Assembly (NCBI GenBank): GCA_933228675.1
Contig: OW121741.1
Coordinates: 81,199,919-81,263,918, forward strand
Reading direction: 5' to 3'
Origin: Stomorhina lunata
Taxonomy: Eukaryota > Arthropoda > Insecta > Diptera > Rhiniidae
DNA length: 64,000 nt
Made by a program: the position numbers and the translations under genes. Shown here piece after piece: positions 46,377-59,154 of the stretch (positions are counted from its first letter, which is position 1; every line of letters starts with the position of its first letter). The notes beneath the pieces were generated by a model that worked only from the letters and a program-made list of their open reading frames with translations, was not told where the DNA came from and did no database searches.

Positions 46377-46691
46377 TCATAACCCACTGGTTATTGAGTA
46401 TTATTCTATATAAAACTTCTTTTACTAATGCATTTGCCGTTCGGAGCCGGAGCAAAACTTTTCATTACCAAATAATGAGTTAAACAGTTAAACTATTGAA
46501 CACGAACTACTTACTCATTCACTGTTTAAGTCATTACATTAACATGGGGATGTCATTGGAGGCAAGTACTTACCAATTGCAGAAAAGTAATGACTTGGGT
46601 AAGCAATTGGAAAACAACAACAAAAATTTTTTTTGTTGTTGTTTTATTTAAAAAAAATATATTTTTAAACGAAATACAAACATTTTTTTTT

Positions 46692-46765
46692 TGACCCCAT
46701 GGGGGCTCGAACCCAGACCCCTACGACTGATAGGCGGAGACTCTTCCACTGAACTACTTCATATG
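46692..46765 (-). pseudogene. tRNA-like sequence in CCCAG element C
   Basis: Same module as in copies A, B and D, with extra substitutions (minus strand TAGTTCAGTGGAAGAGTCTC; B-box GGGTTCGAGCCCCC). Confidence 0.6.
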
Positions 46766-46902
46766 TTGAAAACTTGGCAACTTATAATTATTTTAAACAA
46801 GTTTTAGTTTTAGATCCAAAATGTGACAATAACTTTGTTTTTCCCTGCTTTTTTGCTTTGTTGTAATTTTTGAAAAAATATTTTTATACGATTTTTTGTA
46901 TA

Positions 46903-47460
46903 CAGTGGTCGGCATATTTATTTTGACATATTATTTGTTTTTCTTCTTTTTTATTTTTAGTCCATTGCAATTAAAAATAGGTTAAATTGCAACATATATT
47001 GTTATTTATTAGAACACAAAACACTTTTCACATTTTTAACGTTTTTGTAATATATTTTTTTTTTAATTGAAACTAAAAAGTCGAAGATTCAGTATAAGGC
47101 ATAAGTATTTTGACATGTTTTTGCATTGCATATCAACAAATTGGGAACTTCAAGGTCAACAAAACTTAAGAATAATTATTTGAGTTAATATAAAATGTAT
47201 CCACCTTTAGTATTTTATACTTTTTGGATGCCATTTGGAACGGAATTCATCAAAGGTTGAAAAAACTTCATAGAAATCTATTTCCAAGCTTTTCTGAAAA
47301 ATTACAAAAAAAATAAAATGTGAAAAGTGTTTGCGTTCTAATAAATTACAACATTTGTTGCAATTTTAACTGTTTTTACTTATTTTTTTAATAACATTGC
47401 ACCAGAAGTCATAAAACAAGAAAAATAAATGCTATGCCAAAATAAATATGCCCACCACTG
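46903..47460. mobile_element. Tc1-type MITE inserted in CCCAG element C
   Basis: TIRs of about 44 bp begin CAGTGGTCGGCATATTTATT (left) and, from the right, CAGTGGTGGGCATATTTATT. TA lies on both sides (46901-46902 and 47461-47462). The tip CAGTGGT..GCATATTTATTTTG and the TA target are typical of Tc1-like elements. The interior (558 bp total) has no frame. It is younger than the CCCAG element that contains it. Confidence 0.88.
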
Positions 47461-48030
47461 TATGTCTAATGCATTTAATAAACAATAAAGAAGTTTTTTT
47501 TAATTATTTTAAATTTAAACAATTTAAATCTTCCTTTTTATATAAATTTTTTTATAACATTGACTCTTACTTACTTAAATGGCCTATAGTTACAACCTGT
47601 TAATGTCAAAATCCGAGCCTATTTTAGAATTCCTCAGTTGAGATGAAGGATGACCCAGATATGTTGGGCTTGCCAAGTAAAGATCAACCAGAACCGTGTT
47701 TGGTATCCAACATCCTTTACATAATCAAAATTGACTCATGGTGGTATTTTTTCATTACCGTGAGTTAGTTTTCCAATTTTTTTTTTACAGAAGATAATAT
47801 TTAAGTTCTTAAAATTCAAAAATCATTAAAAAAGACACTTTTAATAAAAAAAAATTAAAAAAAAATATTGGTCTTGGTGGGATTTGAACCTGGGCCATGC
47901 AGTTTAAATTGCCTTCTTAATTACAAATAAGTACTTCTGTAATAACTTATTAGTTATTCGGAGGGTATGTTGTAGTCATTGCAAGGTAACCAGTTACCAG
48001 AGTACTTGCTATTAACAAAGTTTTGCTGGG

Positions 48031-48898
48031 TCCCTTTCAATGAGTCTAAAAATAGAATCGGATACAGCTCATTGTCTGAGAGAAGTATCACTTGTTCCAA
48101 TTGGAATGTTGTCGAGGAAAATTATATATTATGATAATGGCTTATAAGATAATTTGAACGCTGATTCCAAATTACCTTATAATCCACATAAGAACAGCGA
48201 CATCTCTGTTATACTAGTCAACAGCCAAGATTACATTTAATATTAATTATTTTGTATGTGTTGTAGTACCCTAAGTACAAAACCCTAAAAATTTAGATTT
48301 ACTATTCGAAAATTTTGGGATTTTTAAAGAGGTTGTCCTATTAAATTTATCATATCTTAACAAATAAGAGCGTTATATTCGGCTGTGCCGAATATAACAC
48401 TAAATATAACCCACTAGGGTGTTCATTTTATTCGACTTTTAGTTGTTTTAGTAATCAAATAACTTGAAAATGGGGTTTTTCAATTACTCGAAAAATCGAT
48501 TAATCGTTAAAAATTATTCGAGTTAATCGGGTAAAAAATTTATCTTAAAATTACTCGAGTAAGATTTTTTTTGTAAGCTTTTGATATACAGTGAACCTGT
48601 TATCTCTTATAGGAAATATTAAGTCCTAATTCAATTCTTTTCACTACTTTTTTTTGTAATGTATTACACGTGATGCGAAGATGAAGTCGTATTCCTTTTA
48701 TATACATATTTTTTAAAAATTATATTTATTTTTGCAATTATTTAAAACTAACCCATAAAAACTACTGGACATATTTTTAGCACAAAATAAAAACAATATT
48801 TATTAAAAATCAAAAACAAGTTATTTATTAAAATTTCTTGAAAAAAAACCTAATATTTTGTAGGATAGCCTTCATTTTGTATAACTGCCGCACATCTT
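48031..48898. other. AT-rich stretch with a hairpin-ended fragment
   Basis: 48368-48400 carries TTATATTCGGCTGTGCCGAA, a perfect ATTCGGC..GCCGAAT hairpin next to AACAAATAAGAG. This is the same end as at 49788 (AACAAGTAAGAGTGG plus ATTCGGCTTTGCCGAAT). A possible Tc1-type TIR (GGACATATTTTTAGCACAAA) lies near 48768. No gene. Confidence 0.5.
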
Positions 48899-49588
48899 TT
48901 AGGCACACTCTTCGCAAGAGCCAATTATCGCCATATTTTTTGAATTTCCGTCCATTACGCTTGTTATATTCTTCTCTATATCATTCCAAAGATGCTCAAT
49001 AGGATTGAGATCCGGAGATTGAGCTGGCCATTTCAAAACATCTATTTGACTCTCCTCCAAGCAATACTTCATAGTACGTAAAGTGTGTTTAGGGTCATTG
49101 TCATGCATGAAGCGCCAGCTTGGTGGCATCTTAGCCTTTGCTTATGGTATAATGTATATATGATATCCAAATGCTATCGGGCGAAAGAAATTCGTGATTT
49201 CCAATTCTTTTTTGACACATGTGGCTTGTGTTGCACAATACAACCACGCGAATTTTTTTCATTAAGGCGTCTTTGTATCGTTCTGTCGGAGACATCAATA
49301 CCGTATTTTGATGACACTTCACTATTTATTTCACTGGGGCTCCAAAAAAGGGTCGGCCACTGACATTCTATGTATTAAAGAATCCTCTTTTGTTATCGTT
49401 TTTCTTGGTCTAGGTGCCCGTGAAGCCTTTTTAATTGTTCCGTGTGCTTTTATATGGCTCAAAGCATTATATACCATCTTTCTGGAGCAATTTAAAATAC
49501 TTTCTATTTCACTTACAGGACATCCTCTCGAATTTATTTCACAAATCACCTGTCGTTGCGTATCTGTGCACCATTTATTTTTTGCCAT
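48899..49588 (-). pseudogene. Tc1-like DD34E transposase, internally deleted
   Basis: On the minus strand, MAKNKWCTDTQRQVI at 49588 begins the helix-turn-helix part, which includes SEIESILNCSRKMVYNAL and the basic linker RAPRPRKTITKED. The middle (49130-49330) is frame-shifted; an alternative frame gives HVSKKNWKSRISFARQHLD, the usual spot just before the first catalytic Asp. The frame then jumps directly to FMHDNDPKHT, so roughly 70-80 codons including the first Asp block are deleted. The C-terminal part has Asp (HDND) and Glu (SPDLNPIEHLW) separated by 34 residues, the DD34E signature of Tc1. Possible ends with TTTAGCACAAA lie near 48768 and 49725. Certainly inactive. Confidence 0.88.
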
Positions 49589-51344
49589 GTCTAATAAATA
49601 TTTTATTTCTGAAAAACCTTCAACTGTACACAATATGATGAAAAACTTACCAAAAATTTATTAAAAATTCAAAAAATAACAAAAATGTAAAATGTTTAAT
49701 ATTTGTGCTAAATTTGTGTACAGCTCGAATTACGTATTACCAACAAATAAATTATATATGAAGCAATTGAAGAAAGGGAATAACAACAAGTAAGAGTGGT
49801 ATATTCGGCTTTGCCGAATCATGGATACCCTTCACCAATGGTGTTGCAAAAGTACTTAATGTAATTCCTAGAATAATTTGATTATACTAGTATTATATGC
49901 AAAGAGTCTTTAAAATTAAGAGTCGGAAAAAGAAAAGCTTTTCGGTGGCGTCATCATCTAAAATAGTTATGCACCCAAAGGTTGGGTTGGGCAGGTGGCT
50001 GATGTCTAGGGAAGCTTCACTTGGGTTCTAAAGTGGTCCCTTTGTGAAAGATAATGATTACTAGACTACAAGTAGAGAATGCATATTTAAGCCAGCCAGT
50101 AGCTTCGAATTAAAATAGACACATATTTTACGAACACTTAATAAAGTTCGATAGACCAGATAAACCATGAAGAAAAGATGCTTCAAAATGTAGATGCCCT
50201 TACATTTGCAATAGCACATCGATTTGATGAAGTTTAAGTATTCTGGCTTGCAACCCAAAAACACAGTGCCCAGTGAGGGTTGTGCACTTTAATTCGTACG
50301 AATTATCCCACCAGTAAAAGTTCTTGATTAGTTATGTAAAACTCTGAAGTTAGCGGACTGATTTAGGTCAAAGCTTTAACAATGATAAGCCTTAAAATTA
50401 TAGGGCATACACTCTTAGTTTTAGATACATACGTGAAATATATAGCTTTTGAATGGATGGATAACAGCTTTGTCGGAAAAGTTATTAAAGATTTACTTAT
50501 TAATCTGAAGTTAGTTAATTAATTAAAATGAACACTTAATCAATAATATTTGGGATGTATTGTCCTTTCGATCTGTCCGATGGATGTTTGGAAAGTTTTG
50601 CTCAAGTCCTTGTGCAATTTTAATGTGATTTAATTTATCAGCATTAAATCGATTCCCGGTCGGGGTTATATGGGAGATTTCACTAAATGTGAATAGAGCT
50701 CGCCCATTTTCAATATCGAACTTTTCAAGAGATCAGAAATACTTTTGTCAAATGTTGTCCCTCTAGAAAGTTTATTTTAGGCGCTATGGCCCTGAATATT
50801 AATATTGTACAACGTCTTTATACTAAATGTCATCCTATCTTAGGCGAAGTTATACGGGAACAATTGTCAAACGTGAACGGATTTCTCCCAATTGCAATTA
50901 AAAAATTAAAATTTTCGTTGATATGTGAGATACTTACATACATATGTAGGTTTTGAACGGATATCATGTAGTTAGCTGCATTTTTGTACTTCCTAGGAAG
51001 ATTACCTATAATTTGATATATAATACATTCTTAAATGTTATCATAATGTTCAAAAGTCAGACACAAAATTAAGATTAATGCAGAGTGTCTGTCTGCTAAA
51101 ATCAGATTTGTGGAGCTCCTGGATTTTACACAAAATTTTAGGATATTGTCCCACCCTGAATTTTATCATTGTCGATCAAAACACCATCGCTTAAACGCTA
51201 AATTATATCTACCACAAATTACCGAATGCATCAGGATTTAGGTAATCCCCTGCGAAGGACGCTATTAAATTTCATCAAAATAAACACCTGAGATATCGAC
51301 AAAACAGGAGCTCCAAAAACTTGACTACAACAGAAAAAATTACA

Positions 51345-51445
51345 GACAGGTAGACGGACGGACAAAAAAGCAGACGGACGGACGGACGGACGGACAAACA
51401 AACAGACGGACAGACAGACAAACAGACGGACGGACGGACGGATTG
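51345..51445 (-). repeat. GTCC/GTCT-type (GTCY) tract
   Basis: Runs of GACGGACGGACGGACG and GACAGACAGACAAACAG, complement of the GTCY proto-microsatellite of dipteran mini-me/DINE-1 elements. The 108-codon frame here comes from this tract. Confidence 0.85.
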
Positions 51446-51980
51446 AGGTTGCGAAATCGATACTCCTGACGATTCTGAGTTGATCGGTACAATTTGAATG
51501 GTATTCGTAATCAGGTTTGTGGAGTTTATATATCAGATTTAGAAAATCCTCACACAAAGAACGATGTCAAATTTCATCACAATCGGTCCATAAACACCTG
51601 AGATATCGCTGAAACAATACTTACAAAATGTAAACAAAATTTCTTAGACACGTACTTTGGGCAATTTGCTGTACATCAAATGTAGTGTTATGGCGATATC
51701 TCAATTGATTATGGACCGCTTTTGATAAAATTTAATAACGTGCTTGGCGGGAGAATTTCCTAAAATCTAATATAAAATTTATGTAGGTCCGTGCTAAAGG
51801 AGGATGGTTTTTCCTATTTCTGCATTTCATTTTTTCAAACATTCTCTAATGCGAACTTTGGGCAATTTGCGATTAACGGGACTTGTCGATCACACCATAA
51901 GTTACACATCGTGGCAAAAAAAAAAGAAAATTATTACTCCAACAGAAAAATATACGGTTTTGAAAAAAACGCATAACTAG

Positions 51981-52005
51981 TGTGCTAAATATGTGACCAC
52001 CACTG
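51981..52005. repeat. Solo Tc1-type TIR end
   Basis: TGTGCTAAATATGTGACCAC followed by CACTG and then TA. It resembles the TIRs near the 48.8-49.7 kb Tc1 relic. No left partner was found. Confidence 0.5.
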
Positions 52006-53141
52006 TATATATAAGAATTAAAAAATTGACCGATTGTAACAAAATTTCACACACTGGCTGGTATTTATATAAAGCTTATTTTTAAAAATATTTTTTTGGT
52101 TTCCGGGAGTGTTTTTTATATGAAAGCTTTAGTCAAATATGAACCGATTCCTATAAAATATGATATACTGACCAATAGTTGCATAAAACTTCTTTATTCT
52201 AAATTTAGTCGTCATAGCTATTACAATTGTATTCAATTTATCAGCATTCATTTGTTTCCCGGAGCGGGGTTATATGGGAGCTCTTACTAAATGTGAACCG
52301 ATTTCGCCCATTTTCAGTACACAACTTTTGTTACATATTGAAAATACTTTAGTAAAATTTTGTCAAATTTTGTCACAAAAGCTAGAGACTTTTGTAGTTA
52401 AGGAGCTGTCGCTCTTTTAACTGACAGCAGACGGACATAAACCTCCTTTTCTTTTTGTATTATTGTGTTTCTGTAAGTTTTTATATGGAAGCTATGGTCA
52501 AATGGTAACCGATTGTAACAAAATTGTGCACACTGTCAGGCATTCACATTCTTCTGTTATCCTTGACTCCCAGTGGAGCATAGGGCCACAGGCATTCACA
52601 TAAGACTTCGTTTTGTAAAATTTTGTTGCTGTAGCCCTTTTAGTTAAGGCGCTTTTAGCTAACGGACAGACGGACATAAACCCCCTTTTTTTGTATTTTT
52701 GTGTTTCCGTAAGTTTTTTATATGGGAGCTATGGTCAAATGGTGACCGATTGTGACAAAATTTTGCACACTATCTGGCATTCACATAAGACTTTCTTGTG
52801 CTAAATTTAGTGGCCAAAGCTACAGTTTATCATTTATTGGCATTTAAGTGAATTTCAGGTGGAATTTAGGCTGTTTCCGTAAGTTTTTTATATGGGAGCT
52901 ATGGTTAAATGTGAAACGATTTCGATGAAATTTTATATGCTGCCTAGTGCTTATGTAAAACTTCTAGATACCAAATTTTGTCATCATAGCTGTTATAATT
53001 TGTCATTTATTAGCAAATAAGCGATTAGCCCAGACGAGGTTATACGGGGGCTATGGTCAAATGCTAACCGATTTTGCCCAATTTCAATACCAACATTTTC
53101 TCGTATATGAGAAATGTTTTTCCTTTTGTTTAGGCGTTATA

Positions 53142-54432
53142 CCCAGCAAAATTTTGGTAATGACAAGTACTCTGATAACTGGTTACCTTGTAACGACTAC
53201 AACATACCATCCGAATAAATAATAAGTTATTACAGAAATACTTATTTGTAATTAAGATGGTAATTTAAACTGAATGGCCCCGGTTCAAATCCCACCAAGG
53301 GCAACAATTTTTTTTAGTTTTTTTTTTATTAAAAGAGTCTTTTTAAATGATTTTTTAATTTTAAGAACTTAAATATTATCTTCTGTAAAAAAAAATTGTA
53401 AAACTAACTCACGTTAATGAAAAAATACCATCATGAGTCAATTTTGATTATGTTATACCAAACACGATTCTAATTGGTCTTAACTTGGTAAGCCCAACTT
53501 ATCTGGGTCATCCTTCATGTCAACTGTGGACACACACCTCCTCATGGTATCACCCGGGGAGCTAGTTTAACACCCATTAATATTGTGAGTTAATATGTTC
53601 CGAGAGTTGTCCCATAAGATCGATACAAATGGGTTAGGATTACGGGCTAGTAACCCTCTCTTGAAAAAAAAATACAATGAAGAGGATAAAATAAGAATTG
53701 AAATGTCCCACTACCTAATGTTAGAGGAGGATGTCCAAAACTTCAATAGAAAGACCAAGTAGAGGAACATTTTTCAAAGCTTGGCCTATAAAATTGGAGA
53801 ATATTCGCACAAGATCGAAATCCATGGAATTCTAAAATATGCTCGGACTTTGACCTTAACAGGTTGTAACATTTAAGTAAGTAAGAGTCAATCTTATGTT
53901 AAAACTTATACAAAAAAGAAGATTTAAATTGTTTAAGTTTTAAAATAATTTTAAAAAAGTTTTAAAATAATTACAAAAAATCGTATAAAAATATTTTTCC
54001 AAAAATTACAACAAAGCAAAAAAAAGCAAGGAAAAACAAAGTTATTTTCACATGATTTTGGATCTAAAAATAAAAATTGTTTATATTAATTATAAGCTGC
54101 TAAGTTTTCAACATATGAAGTAGCTCAGTGGAAGAGTCTCTGCCTAGCAGTCGGAGGGTCTGGGTTCGAGTCCCCATGGGATCATAAAAAAATTTTGTAT
54201 TTCGATTAAAAATATATGTTTTTAATAAAACAACAACAAAAAAGTTGTTGCTGTTGTTGTTGTTGCTTTCAAATTGCTTACACAAGTCATTACATTTCTG
54301 CAATTGGTAAGTACTTGCCTCCAATGACATCCCCATGTTAATGTAATGACTTAAACAGCGAATGAGTAAGTAGTTCGTGTTCAATAGTTTAACTGTTTAA
54401 CTCATTATTTGGTAATGAAAAGTTTTACTGGG
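53142..54432 (-). mobile_element. CCCAG element carrying tRNA-derived modules, copy D
   Basis: Reverse orientation. The ends CCCAGCAAAATTTTGGTAAT and ATGAAAAGTTTTACTGGG are flanked by TA on both sides (53140-53141 and 54433-54434). It contains all modules of copies A and B at high identity: the second B-box (GGTTCAAATCCC at about 53282), the AACACCCATTAATATTGTG block, the tRNA-like module, and the (CAA)n/(TTG)n tracts. Confidence 0.85.
54114..54185 (+). pseudogene. tRNA-like sequence in CCCAG element D
   Basis: TAGCTCAGTGG (A-box, 54121-54131) and GGTTCGAGTCC (B-box, 54163-54173) both match the Pol III consensus. The spacing suits a ~72-nt tRNA. The T-stem pairs only over its inner three positions and the acceptor arm is poor, so I call it a tRNA-derived promoter module rather than a tRNA. 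Confidence 0.7.
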
Positions 54433-54473
54433 TAGTGATTTCAACACAATTTCAATTCATAATTTCAATTTCA

Positions 54474-54636
<163 letters not shown>

Positions 54637-54769
54637 CTTCGCTCAATGGTCTTAGAATTTCATAAGGATTCAGAATATATATCGTTTTTGAGCCAATATT
54701 AGGGAAATTACTAACGGAATGACAATCTCAATATACACCCCATTCTTTTTGATGGTGGGTATAAAAACC

Positions 54770-56576
54770 ACCCTAAGTCCCCCACACTATCTGTAAACTT
54801 TCAACCCATAACAAATTTATTTGCACTTCGCCTCGAGTTCAACCACCCGCTAATTGAACAATAAACAGAAACAAAATATCTCTCAATTTTAAAGTAAGTT
54901 AACGTGGGGATAAAAGAGAACATTACAAATTCAATTGAGTAATTGAGTAAAACAATTACTCAATTACTCAAAAATAACTGCAAAATTAAATTCTCTTTGC
55001 AAATGAACTCTCAAGACATTGAGTTCATTGTGATGTTTGGCTCATGTTCATTTCTACAGCATTTTCGCATTTCGCATCATCGTTTGGACTGAGATAATTC
55101 ATGGTTGGGTAGATTTTCTTCTATAATAGAGTAAATACCTTTTAAATAATGAAAATAAAATGGGTCGAAAAGGAAAGAATATAATGCACTAATAAGAATG
55201 TCAGTTACAAATGTTTTTATAGTATAAAAATAATATCTAAATATGTAGAAATGTCAGCTTTGGAGTATTTCTTATTTATTTAAATAAAATTTATGATAAA
55301 CGATAAATGCTAAGGGAAGTTTTTAGTTTGAATAAAGTGTTTTCGATATAATCGTGTGATAGATGATAGCGAAGAAAATACAAAAGAATTTAAAAAAATT
55401 TCGAAACAAAAGTTGGGTTTATATAAATTTTTTAAGTTTTCTAAATATGCAAATGATCTAAACTATCTAATTTTTTTCTAAAATTTTGTAAATTCCTTTT
55501 AGAACAACAATTTAATGTTATGTCCATTAGCACTCGTTTTGTAAAATAACTGGAGTACTAGAGTATGGTTTTCGCAACACGTGTTTCAGAAAATTTATGA
55601 ATTTATTTGTTTTTCTCCGTTTGGGTCACACAAAATTAATTTTTAAAACAAAAAAAAACGCAAAATTTCTGTTATATTAATTAATTATACAAATGTAATT
55701 TTAACTAATTTAGGCTATCATGCTGTGCCTCTACAAATGGATCTGGGTGCTAAGAATCATTTATCATTTTGTTAAGTCAATTTAAGTAGAAAAAAATGAT
55801 GTTTAGAAACACATACATACATACATACATATATTCATGTTAACTCAAGAGTACTAACCCAGTTAACAATTTTATTTTATTTAAATTGAAAATATTGTTT
55901 GCAACCTGTTTGTTAATTTTTGAGATTTTTTATAAATTTTTTGTGTGATTTGTACATTCCTTACAAATAAAATAAATTGCGGAAAAATGTGTATCCTACA
56001 TTAGCAAAACTCAATGTTGAAATTATTTTTCAAAGTCAAATATCTCACAAACCACAGCAGATAAACCATACGTTGTAGCAATATTTTTTGTAGATCTCGG
56101 CTAGCATATTTCATACATATAAAATCTTTTATATCAGATCCAAAATGTGACTTGTGGATGGTTTTCAATTTTCGAAAAACCCTAGGTGACCTACTTTGGG
56201 GACATATATCTCCCCTCGTAATAAGTCTACAGACTTTAAGTTCTAATTTTAAGCTTGAATACTCCTTCTTAATAGTCATTTGAAATTTAATGACAAATGT
56301 ACCGTTTAAAAGTTCTTAAATTACTTCCTTTCCCTTACTTCAATTTTTTTCGGTTTCGGTTTTGTCGGTGCTTCCACCATAACCACGTGATAAGCACAAG
56401 TCTCTTCTTTAGAACAAAGTTCAACATTTTTTTCCATAATTTAAGCAAAAAGTATTGCAGTCGTTTAGGCTTAACTTTTTAATCAAATTGCATTTAAGTG
56501 TAAGTCCAAGGTATGTACCCCTAGTAGTGGGCAGACTTAAACCAAAACAAGTAAGACCAAGTAAGTAAGGCCATAA
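54770..56576. other. AT-rich stretch, no gene seen
   Basis: It includes a short (CATA)n run (about 55811-55832). The 92-codon minus-strand frame at 56279-56001 has no recognisable domain, and its DNA has the same style as the foldback elements (TCAAATATCTCACAAACC, GGTGACCTACTTTGGGGAC), so it may be a diverged arm of one. Confidence 0.4.
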
Positions 56577-56678
56577 TACAAACATTTTGTCAAAACATAT
56601 ATATTTAAGCTGTTTCCGTCATTTGGACTTATATGAGGTTTTTCGAAATTGTACCGATTTTCTCGAATACAAGAATTA

Positions 56679-59154
56679 CACAGGGCAACAGCAAAAATAT
56701 GCTCGAGTAACCACTATATACATTTGATGTATCATGGCTACCTTAGTACAAAAATGGTAAAAATTTTAAATTCTACGGATAGTTTTTTTTCAAAAAATTT
56801 TTTTGTAAAATTGCAATTTTTTAGACACTTTTTCACATAATTAATGATAACTCAGAAACTAATAATCGGATATTATTCAAATAAAATCAGAAAAATTTAG
56901 ATTTACATAGCTTTTGATTCGTCTATATATCGCGTTTCAATCGGATCAATAGTATCAGAGTTATAGTAAAAAATTTAAGAAAAAAAAAATATTTTTTACG
57001 TAAAAATTGCAAAAAATTTTGTTTTAAAAAAACCATGAAAAATAGAAAACGGCAAAAAACTTCCAGATTTATTATTTTATCGCATAGCGACATATGATAG
57101 CAACAAAATTAGATATCGACCATAAAAATCGATTGATTATTTTCAAATTTATTCACAATTAAGTGAATTCACTCATTTCCACAAAATTTTATATTTTTGC
57201 TTGAAATACGTATACAGGGTTTTTCAAATGTGTGAAAAAATAGATTTTAGAATTTCAAGGAGTGCCGGTCGGATTATTGTGAGATTTGGTGAGGAACTTA
57301 TACCCACAAAATTTTAGCCAAATTGGACAACGCTAACACGTGTCGCCCAAGTTCTAAAGCTGACAAATCAAGTTTATATCGGAAAAATTTTATAATTTTT
57401 GAGTTTTTGCAACATTAACGCTATTTATTCCCCCTTTTGCAAAAAAGTAGATCCTGGTCCTTAGGGCAAAGACAATGAGATTTCCAAAAAGCTACATATC
57501 GGTTAAACAGTTTTCGAGTTACTACAATTTGCACTGGCCATTACATGTCCTTGAGGACTTGCCGAAGGCAATTGACCAAAAAATGTGACTAAGCCAAATC
57601 GATGGAATAGTCGAAAATGCATTTAATTGTTTTATTCATGTATTTTCTTTTATTTTATATTTATTTTTTAAATTTATTACAACTTATAAAATAAGGAAAT
57701 AAATATTATAAACTACAAACTTTGGAATTTTCTTTTATGACATTTTCTATTATTGAATAACGAAGTGTTGCTCTGAATGCTCTGGCAAAAATCTGCCAAC
57801 ATGTGTGCATCCCAGCGACCTTGGTATCTTTCCTCCATTGTCCGAATATCTTGGTGAAATCGTTCGCCCTGTTCCTCACTTAAGTCTCCTAGATTTTCAG
57901 GAAAACGATCTAAGTGACTGTGAAGGTAATGTAACTTGATACTCATGTTGCATCCAAGATTCTGGAAGTGAGTTAACATCTCTTCAATGTGCACCCAAAA
58001 CAGTATTTCGCGTACTTGTTTTGCCATACATTTCTCATTCATCCAAAACACTTTGGCAGTACCTGGATATTGTATAGTGGTTTCAAAAGCATCTAATTTT
58101 TTTATTTTGTTGCGTTGTGTAATAGGAAGATATCAGTCAATTTTAGCGAAATTTTATATTTTATTGTTTACATGTAAAAGTTAAAGTTAAAAAAGAAAAA
58201 AAGAAAAAATGTTAAACTAAGTAAATTGTTTTTGTAAATTGTCTTCGGCAAGTCCCAAGGACATGTAATGGCCAGTGAAAATTGTAATAACTCGAAAACT
58301 GTTTAACCGATTTTAAAGACATGTAGCTTATTGGAAAAATCATTGCGTTTGCACTAAGAACCAGAATCCACTTTTTTGCAAAAGGGGGGGAATAAATAGC
58401 TTTAATTTTGCAAAAACTGAAAATTTGTCTATTTTTTTCGATTTAAACGCTATTTTTCAGATTTGGGGCCTATGCGCTACGTGTTAACGTTTTCCTATTC
58501 GACTAATATTTTCTGGGTGGAAGTTTCTCACCAAATCTCACAATAATCCGACATGCACCCCTTGAAATTGGAATATTTATTTTTTTCATACATTTGAAAA
58601 CGCGCTATAATTAAAGCGTATATCAAGCAAAAAACTAAAATTTTGTGAAAATGAGCGAATTCACTAAATTGTGAATGAATTCGAAAAAAATCCATCAATT
58701 TTTATGGTCGATATCTTATTTTGTTTCTATTATATGTCGCTATGCGTTAAAATAATAAATCTGGAAGTTTTTTGCCCTTTTCGATTTTTCATGATTTTTT
58801 AAAAACGAAAATTTTTGCCATTTTTACGTAAAAAATATATTTTTTTCTTAAGTTTTTTTATTATAACTCCGATACTATTGATCCGATTGAAACGCAATAT
58901 ATAGACGAATTTAAGGCAATGTAAATTTTAATTTTTCTGATTTTATTTTAATAATTTCGGACTAGTATTTTTTGAGTTATCATTAATTATTTGAAGAAAC
59001 GTCAAAAAAATTGGAATTTAAAAAAAAATTAAAAAGAAAAATCTATCCATAGAATTTAAAAATTTTACCATTTTGTACAAAGGTAGTCATGATACATCAA
59101 AATTGTATAGCGGTTTTAAGAGCACATGAAATTTTTTTATTTTGTTGTGCTGTG
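56679..59154 (-). mobile_element. TTA-duplication long-TIR DNA transposon, copy 3 (complete)
   Basis: The arms are 56679-about 57570 and about 58243-59154. The tips are CACAGGGCAACAG and TTGTTGTGCTGTG. TTA lies at 56676-56678 and 59155-59157, and the empty site is known from a related DINE-like copy. The core is shorter than in copy 2 (a deletion removes the GIFDGPQIRK part of the coding fragment). Confidence 0.88.
57713..58051 (-). pseudogene. Fragment of conserved arthropod protein of unknown function (copy 3)
   Basis: An open frame of 112 codons reads FWMNEKCMAKQVREILFWV, then IEEMLTHFQNLGCNMSIKLH, SHLDRFPENLGDLSEEQGER and MEERYQGRWDAHMLADFCQS, ending KRKFQSL. Compared with copy 2, about 170 bp are deleted, which happens to fuse an upstream block (FWMNEKCMAKQVREILF) in frame to the later part. 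The open frame is therefore partly an accident of deletion, but uninterrupted. The C-terminal 88 residues are nearly identical to copy 2, which means little decay since the copies parted. Function unknown; it may be the tail of the family's transposase. Confidence 0.65.

Larger units (their letters stand above)
46448..48030 (+). mobile_element. CCCAG element carrying tRNA-derived modules, copy C (with insert)
   Basis: The left tip is mutated (CGGAGCAAAACTTTTCATTA); the right end is TTAACAAAGTTTTGCTGGG. The order of modules is as in copies A and B, but the segment with CCCCGGGTGATACC is deleted, and a 558-bp Tc1-type MITE is inserted at 46903-47460. More diverged than A, B and D, with no matching 2-bp flanks. 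Confidence 0.75.

Noticed and set aside
54114..54185. Functional tRNA gene
   Set aside because: A- and B-boxes are good, but the T-stem pairs only partly and the acceptor arm is poor, and the sequence is repeated within every CCCAG element.
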